From NCBI GenBank assembly GCA_027625915.1, contig JANTQA010000057.1, forward strand, positions 6,758,001 to 6,822,000: DNA of 64,000 nucleotides, in the 5' to 3' direction. The position numbers and the translations under genes were made by a program. Numbering within the stretch: position 1 is the first letter of the stretch; the number at the start of each line of letters is the position of its first letter. The stretch comes from Anaeramoeba flamelloides. Taxonomy: Eukaryota; Metamonada; Anaeramoebidae. The notes under the pieces were generated by a model. That model made no database searches. It had not been told where the DNA came from and saw only the letters and a list, made by a program, of their open reading frames with translations. This document shows, in pieces, positions 58,451 to 64,000 of the stretch.

Positions 58451-59014
58451 TATAAACAAAAATTCAAAATTTTTCAAATAACTAAGGCAGTTCAAAGAAT
58501 CACAAAAATACAATTTCATTGAAATTTGGAAATAATTTTGATTTTTTACAAGATTTTTAATCATTTTTTCATCTTTTTTGTTTTTGTTTTGTTTTCATTT
58601 TAACAATTACGTGAATAGTTTACTTGACTTGTTTCGTTAGATCGGGAAAAATTTTTACGAACAACAGTTGATATTAGATTAAAGTTGAGTTTAGTGAAAA
58701 TAGAAAAACTCAAATCAAATTAGTTGTTGGTATCTAACCACAGGATCGATCAATATTCCTAATAGATATTAAACAAATTTATGAATATATTTTTTTGTTT
58801 TACTAACTCTCAATATTTTTAGCACATCACTGATTTTTTAGTATTGATATTTATTTTTTTTTTTGTTTTGTGAGTATTTTAATTTATAAACAATTGTTAA
58901 CATTCCAATTGGTGAATGGTTCTAATTTAGTATTTCTTCTTGAATTGATTAAAGAAGATTTTTTTTTCAAACTAAATGAATTTTGGTGTGTCAAAAATCC
59001 TGAATTGGAGTTTA
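58451..59014 (+). mobile_element. TIR repeat family B, copy 3
   Basis: About 564 bp. The left end is TATAAACAAAAATTCAAAAT. The inverted right end is TTAAACTCCAATTCAGGATT. Shares its whole length with 44788-45329. It starts about 90 bp after the hydrolase stop codon, in the sense orientation. Non-coding. Confidence 0.75.
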
Positions 59015-59220
59015 AGTGTCAGAAAAAATATTATTATTATTCAAGAATGATTTCATAATTATTGACAAACATTTTTAAAAATATTACATCCTTGATTAAT
59101 GAAGACTATAATTATGAAGCTTGGATGGGGAAATTAAATGAAATCTGATTTTTAAAAAAATATATTTCTCTATGTTTGTGTTTTCTTTGTAGAAGAATTT
59201 CGATCATTTTTTTTTTTTAA

Positions 59221-60162
59221 GGGACTAGTATCAATTAATTTTTTTTTGACAAATTTCTAAATAAGGATTCCTTATCTAGAAACATGTTAAAATTGATAAA
59301 AAACAGGGGTTTTCAAAGTTTATAACTTTAAGTTCTTATTTTTTTAAAATTGTACAATTCTCTCAAAAAAAGTGTTTTTTATAAATTTTTTTAAAGAATA
59401 TCTTTAACAGATGAGAATTATTTGATTAATTTTGGATTTAATTATTTTCTCAAAATTGATATTTAAACTCATTTTGAAAAATGAAAAAATAATTTAAAAC
59501 TGATGAATATTTTCTTTCACTTCTGTTCATCCAACTTAGCTCAATAAAGAACTCAATTTGTTTTATCAATAATTACTTTTTTTAAAAAATAGTTCTTATT
59601 CTTTTCTTTTATTTTTTTGACTCTGACAAAAACTCTTGGAATAGTAATTTGGGAATACTTAAAAAAACTTCAAATTGGACAAAAACAAAAGAGTGTAAAC
59701 TCAAAAAGATTCTTCAAAAAGATTCTTCAAAAAAAAAAAAAAAGAATGGTACAAGAAAAAGAAACAAATCGTTTATTTTGAGTAAAGCATAAATTGCATA
59801 TTTTTTTTGAATCAAACTGTTTTTCATGCAAATCCTAAAAAAAGTTTTTCAAGTTTATTTTTCAATTTATTTTTTGCATGTCTGCCACAAACATAACAAG
59901 GTTTTGCTTTCTTGCTCATATTTTTTTTTATTTTTTGTATTTTTGCAAAAAGTTGAAAAAAAGCAACTTTCAAAAAAGTGAAAAAAAGGAAAAATTTTTT
60001 ATTTCAATAAAAACAATAACTAAATTTAATGAATATCATTTATCGAGATTTAATTACTACAGAAAGAAGTTTTTCACTTTGATTTCAAATCTAAGTAATT
60101 GACAAAAAAAATTCTAAATCTCTATTAAATTTACCTAAAAAAAATTAATCGATACTAGTCCC
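59221..60162. mobile_element. TTAA-flanked TIR element, copy 3 (0.94 kb, cleanest ends)
   Basis: TTAA on both sides (59217-59220, 60163-60166). Termini are GGGACTAGTATCAATTAATT and, inverted, GGGACTAGTATCGATTAATT, continuing through a T run to TAAATTT. The interior does not obviously match copies 1 and 2, so it is a different subfamily with shared ends. The 74-codon frame at 59878-60102 has no transposase motif. Confidence 0.85.
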
Positions 60163-61613
60163 TTAATAGAGTTCAAATTTTGATTGTTTTTAAAAAAAAA
60201 ACCAAAAGAATTCTTTTTTTGATTCCATGGAAATAAAATTTTCTTTCTTTTTTTCAAGGATTAGTTTCAACATATTTCTTGTTTAAATTTTGTTTTCAGA
60301 GTATCTCAATATTCATAAAATTTAATAAATAGTTTTTTTTAAATTATCAATATGAATTTAATACATCTCAAAAAATTAATATTTGAGATTTTTCTTTTTG
60401 TGATTTTTGTTTTAATCATCTTTTTGACAACCCTTGAGTTTTAATGTTTATTCCTGACAAGAAATTTTTTAACTTTGAAAAGGAATCAAAAGAATTTTTT
60501 TTTTAATTGAGTTTTTGCATCAAATGATTTATTCACTTTTTGATTCAGAAAAAATAAGAATTAATGATTATTTTGAAAAATAATTCTTAAAAAGTATAAT
60601 AAACAGTAGAAAATTTTGATACAAACTGATTAAATTGGAATCAGTTTGAAATTCGTTATTTATTAACATGGATAAGATGATTTTGACTCAATAAAATAAA
60701 AACGATAAACCAGAATGACCACCACACAGTTAAAATAGTTACATTAATCAAACAGTTACAATTTTATATGATTTGAATTGTAAAAAAAAAAAAAAATTTT
60801 TTAAAAATTTTAAAGTAATGGTTCGAATAGATAAGATTTTTTTTTAGATTGTTTTTCTTTCTTCAAATTACATAATGATTGAACATAGTTCTGAAAAAAA
60901 GGTTTTTTCAAACTATTGATATATTGCTGAAGTTAAATTTTTTTTAAAAAGATAAACCCGACAATAATTAGTTGATATTCCTTAACCTTTTAAAGGTTCG
61001 ATATTTTTTTATCATTTTCAACAAATTTCTCAATATATTTTAATTCTTATTCTAAAGAGTTGATTTTGAAATATTATTTATTTATTCGAATTAACAATTA
61101 TTTATTTTTTCGTTTTCTGAAAATATGTACACATAATTGTTGACATTTCAATTATTTTAGAATTCTAATTTAATATAGCCCACAGAATTTATTTAATAAA
61201 AATAATTTATTGTTATAATTTTTTTTTTACATTATAAAACTTTTGGATTGAAGTTTGTTATTCAGTACAAAAAAATTACACTTTGGAATTTTAATTCAAG
61301 ATTTTAATTATTGTATAAATTCAATAAAAAAAGTATAAAAATAAAAAAAAATGTAATTATTGTATAATTTATTTTTAATTTTATTTTTTTCATTTGCTAA
61401 TAAAATATTATTCAAAAAAAAAATAATAATAACAAAAAAAAAGGGTTACTGGGAATTGAATAATAAAAAATTAGTTTTGTTGTGTTCAAGTAATTTCTTG
61501 TTACTCAATTTTATTTGAAAAAATAATAAAAAAATAAATCAAAATATATAAATAGAAACATAATTATAAAATCTAAGAATTATTTTCTTATTCGAAAAAG
61601 AAAAAGAATAAAA

Positions 61614-63728
61614 TTAATCTTCATCTGTATTTGTTGAAGAGGTATCACTTGAAAATTGGCTGGAGCTACTAATCTTTTTCTTTAAATCTTTTTTTGGTTT
61701 CTTTTTTTTTCTTTTGTTCTTTTTTTTCTTATCATCATCTGTTGATTTTTTTTTCGAAAAATTGTCAGAATAGTGAGTTGTTTTAATGTTTTTTTCTAAT
61801 TCTTGAAGAGCCTCTTCATCGTCACCGATTTTTTCTTTTATTTCTAAAATCCTTTCATCAGCTGCGCGTTCTGCGATATTTAAAAATACTTCTTCCAGAG
61901 TTGTTAATGAAACTGAGAAGTCTGAAATACCTAACCTTTTTTGGTTTTTTTCCAAGTATTCGAAAAATTGGGGAAGTGCTTTATTTTTCCTTCGGGGGAT
62001 TTCGATTGTGATTGTTGTGATTGTTTCTCCCAAGAAATTAGCTTTTTGGAATTTTTTTTTGACCATTTTTTTAACACCATCGATTTTACCTTCTTCTGCA
62101 ATAATGGAAATTCTATACCCTGTACCAAATTTATTTTTTAAATGTAAGGAAGATCCAACACACCTTAGTTTCCCTGCCGCAATAATTGCAATTTTGTCAC
62201 TTAAAATATCAGCTTCCTCCATCGAGTGTGTTGTTAATAAAATGACTCGTTTCTTTTTAGCCTTTTCAATAATTTCCCATACATGTCTTCTTGCGACGGG
62301 GTCCATCCCTGTTGTGGGTTCATCTAACAGGACAACTTCTGCAGATCCTGTAAGTGCAATGGCCACAGACAATCTCCTTTTCATTCCACCTGAAAATGAT
62401 CCAACTCGTTGGTTTGACACATCTGTTAAATCAACTTCAGCCAAACGGTCTTCAATTTCCTCTGGAATTTGATCCTTAGGCAAATTTTTTAAACCTGCAA
62501 ACATCTTGATATGTTCTCTTGCGGTAAGCTCATCCCATAAGATATCATGCTGCGGGCACACACCCAGGTTATCTCGAACCTGTGAAATTTCTGATAAAAT
62601 GGATTTCCCATATATTTTTGCAGTACCCTCAGTTGGTGGAAATAACCCGGTTAGCATATTAATGGTCGTTGTTTTCCCTGATCCGTTTGGTCCTAGTAAT
62701 GCCAGTAACTGTTCAGATTCCATTGTTAAATAGAGATCATCAACTGCTTTAAAATCTTTAATAGTTTTTTTTAAAAAGTTCTTCCTAAAGATCTTTGTCA
62801 TTCCATAAATTTTTAGTACCGAATTTTTAGATTCTTTCCCTTGGATTAACTTTTTTCGGATTCTTTTGACATCATAGTCTTCAAATTTTTTTGAATTACT
62901 CTTCTTTTGAACTCTTTTTTCAAGATCAGAATCCGAGTTTGAGTTTGTACCTGTCCTAGAATTTGAATTATCACTTGAGCTTGAATCTGAATTGTCAGAA
63001 TTTGAAACATTAATTTTTTCATGCTCCTTTTGAACACCCTTCCAATATTCCTTTGTCAGGAAATACCAGGGCTTTTTAGCTGTTCCTATCTCTCCGGGAA
63101 CAACATTATCAAAATATATCGCCAAAAGCATATAAATTGCAAAATCTAATAATAGCCATAAGTAGCATGTTGACAAAGGGAAAATATCGGAAGTATCACC
63201 AATGTTTTTCCACTTAAGCCCAGGGTCTTCATCGGTTAATGTGTATTGTGCAAGATCATTAATGCCCTTTGAAAAAACAACAGGGCTGAGGAAGGCAAAC
63301 AAAATCCCGACTGCCTTTGGCACAAGATCAGAGTAAATTACAGTGGAAGCAACACTATTCAAAATTGTAAAGAAACAAAAGATTCCAAAGCCCACCATTG
63401 TAGCTGTCTTGGCCTTTTTAATTAGTGTTGAGAGGAAAAATGATAGTGCGACCACATTGAGACCAAATAGCATGAATAAAACAAAATATGTCGTAAATGA
63501 ATTGTTTAAAAAGAAATTAAACCCAAACATTGCCCCGGAAGCGATCAGAATGAAGATGGATAATAGGAGAACCCCAAAATTTAAAACAAACCACGACAGC
63601 CAATATGAAGAATCAGATAGACCCATCATCCTCATCCCAAACCTTTTTCTTGTTTCTTTTTCTTCAACAATTTGGGATAATTGGATAATCATTTGAAATA
63701 AGAGTGCCCAAAACCAAAAATTGGCCCC
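61614..63728 (-). CDS. ABCA-family ABC transporter, C-terminal part
   Basis: Transmembrane and ATP-binding half of a lipid-type ABCA transporter; the gene continues beyond the window. ANFWFWALLFQMIIQLSQIV then EEKETRKRFGMRMMGLSDSS is the standard start of the ABCA membrane bundle. About five hydrophobic helices follow. An acidic Ser/Asn/Asp linker lies at about residues 230-275. The ATPase has Walker A LLGPNGSGKTT, Q-loop GVCPQHDILWDE, signature SFSGGMKRR, Walker B VVLLDEPTTGMDP and H-loop TTHSMEEADILSDK. The C-terminus is Lys/Ser-rich. The frame is open upstream of the ATG at 63692 through FWFWALLFQ. I therefore place the exon start at a CAAAG acceptor (exon from 63728), so Met 63692 is probably internal. 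One nucleotide-binding domain is visible; half- versus full-size cannot be decided. TAA stop. Confidence 0.9.
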   Translation of the reverse strand, partial: GANFWFWALLFQMIIQLSQIVEEKETRKRFGMRMMGLSDSSYWLSWFVLNFGVLLLSIFILIASGAMFGFNFFLNNSFTTYFVLFMLFGLNVVALSFFLSTLIKKAKTATMVGFGIFCFFTILNSVASTVIYSDLVPKAVGILFAFLSPVVFSKGINDLAQYTLTDEDPGLKWKNIGDTSDIFPLSTCYLWLLLDFAIYMLLAIYFDNVVPGEIGTAKKPWYFLTKEYWKGVQKEHEKINVSNSDNSDSSSSDNSNSRTGTNSNSDSDLEKRVQKKSNSKKFEDYDVKRIRKKLIQGKESKNSVLKIYGMTKIFRKNFLKKTIKDFKAVDDLYLTMESEQLLALLGPNGSGKTTTINMLTGLFPPTEGTAKIYGKSILSEISQVRDNLGVCPQHDILWDELTAREHIKMFAGLKNLPKDQIPEEIEDRLAEVDLTDVSNQRVGSFSGGMKRRLSVAIALTGSAEVVLLDEPTTGMDPVARRHVWEIIEKAKKKRVILLTTHSMEEADILSDKIAIIAAGKLRCVGSSLHLKNKFGTGYRISIIAEEGKIDGVKKMVKKKFQKANFLGETITTITIEIPRRKNKALPQFFEYLEKNQKRLGISDFSVSLTTLEEVFLNIAERAADERILEIKEKIGDDEEALQELEKNIKTTHYSDNFSKKKSTDDDKKKKNKRKKKKPKKDLKKKISSSSQFSSDTSSTNTDED

Positions 63729-64000
63729 CTTTGAATTATTTGTTTGTTTGTAATTTGGGAAATAGTAAAGATATTAATATATATACATATAAAATAAATT
63801 CGATAAATTTTTCGATTTAATTCAAGATTTTTAGAATTTTAAATATAGAACTTTTTTAATTCCTGTAGTTCTTGGTGTTTTTTAAACTAACAAAACAGAA
63901 AAAATGTTTGGGAACCAAAAAGAAAAAAATTTCATTTCTTGATCAGAAAATAATAGTACTTTGAAAAAATTTCATAAAATCATGAGATTATACATAAATC
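63729..64000. other. Probable intron or upstream flank of the ABCA gene
   Basis: The minus-strand frame closes just upstream of the CAAAG acceptor. The remaining 270 bp have no coding signal. They are best read as intron, because the transporter's N-terminus is missing. Confidence 0.5.

Larger units (their letters stand above)
58361..61613. other. Intergenic region with two TIR elements
   Basis: Family B copy 3 (58451-59014) and the TTAA element at 59221-60162. From 60167 to 61613 nothing is recognisable. Confidence 0.5.

Noticed and set aside
60815-60825. GGTTCGAAT, resembling a tRNA B box
   Set aside because: No cloverleaf, A box or acceptor stem can be formed around it; no tRNA gene was found anywhere in the window.
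62008-62472. 154-codon plus-strand frame opposite the ABC transporter
   Set aside because: Antisense shadow of the conserved nucleotide-binding domain.

Overview
The window is very AT-rich eukaryotic nuclear DNA, apparently from a free-living, probably amoeboid protist. It has GT-AG introns, the standard genetic code, proteins full of Asn, Lys, Glu and Ser runs, and long non-coding stretches packed with decayed transposons. The RCC1+BTB protein, the PAS-like protein with a charged tail and the overall composition resemble what I remember of Anaeramoeba. That is an inference from memory, not a search result. I recognised no retroviral, LTR or Polinton-type element.

Layout. 1-6808 (-): part of a USP4/USP15-type ubiquitin protease, with two exons separated by an intron of about 5.9 kb that holds transposon fossils. 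6809-10365: non-coding, with one complete 1.2-kb TTAA-flanked terminal-inverted-repeat (TIR) element. 10366-18900 (-): one 8.5-kb exon for a spatacsin (SPG11)-like protein. 19989-22001 (+): GPI mannosyltransferase 3 (PIG-B), divergent from spatacsin. 22002-25448: repeats. 25449-27093 (+): three-exon PAS-like coiled-coil protein. 27094-32863: non-coding with two TIR elements. 32864-33324 (-): ribosomal protein eS28, whose first coding exon is just the ATG. 34700-38302 (+): exportin-7. 38303-46230: repeats, a headless HSP90-like reading frame (41555-42661, -), the best LINE 3' end, nested elements, and a small unidentified spliced gene (about 45744-46228, -). 46229-52368: a transposon nest. 52369-54207 (-): RCC1+BTB protein. 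54208-57115: non-coding, with an element that carries a second element inside it. 57116-58360 (+): secreted or lysosomal C45-type Ntn hydrolase. 58361-61613: two TIR elements. 61614 to about 63728 (-): C-terminal part of an ABCA-type ABC transporter whose start lies beyond the window.

The genes are ordinary housekeeping and membrane-traffic functions: deubiquitination, endolysosome/AP-5-linked traffic, GPI anchors, nuclear export, translation, lipid transport and lysosomal hydrolysis. They show no operon-like co-function. The unusual content is in the gene architecture (ATG-only exon, giant intron, 8.5-kb single exon, HSP90 without its ATPase domain) and in at least eight dispersed repeat families. 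These include TTAA- and TA-flanked TIR elements, element-in-element insertions, and LINE 3' ends, one with a 22-bp target-site duplication.
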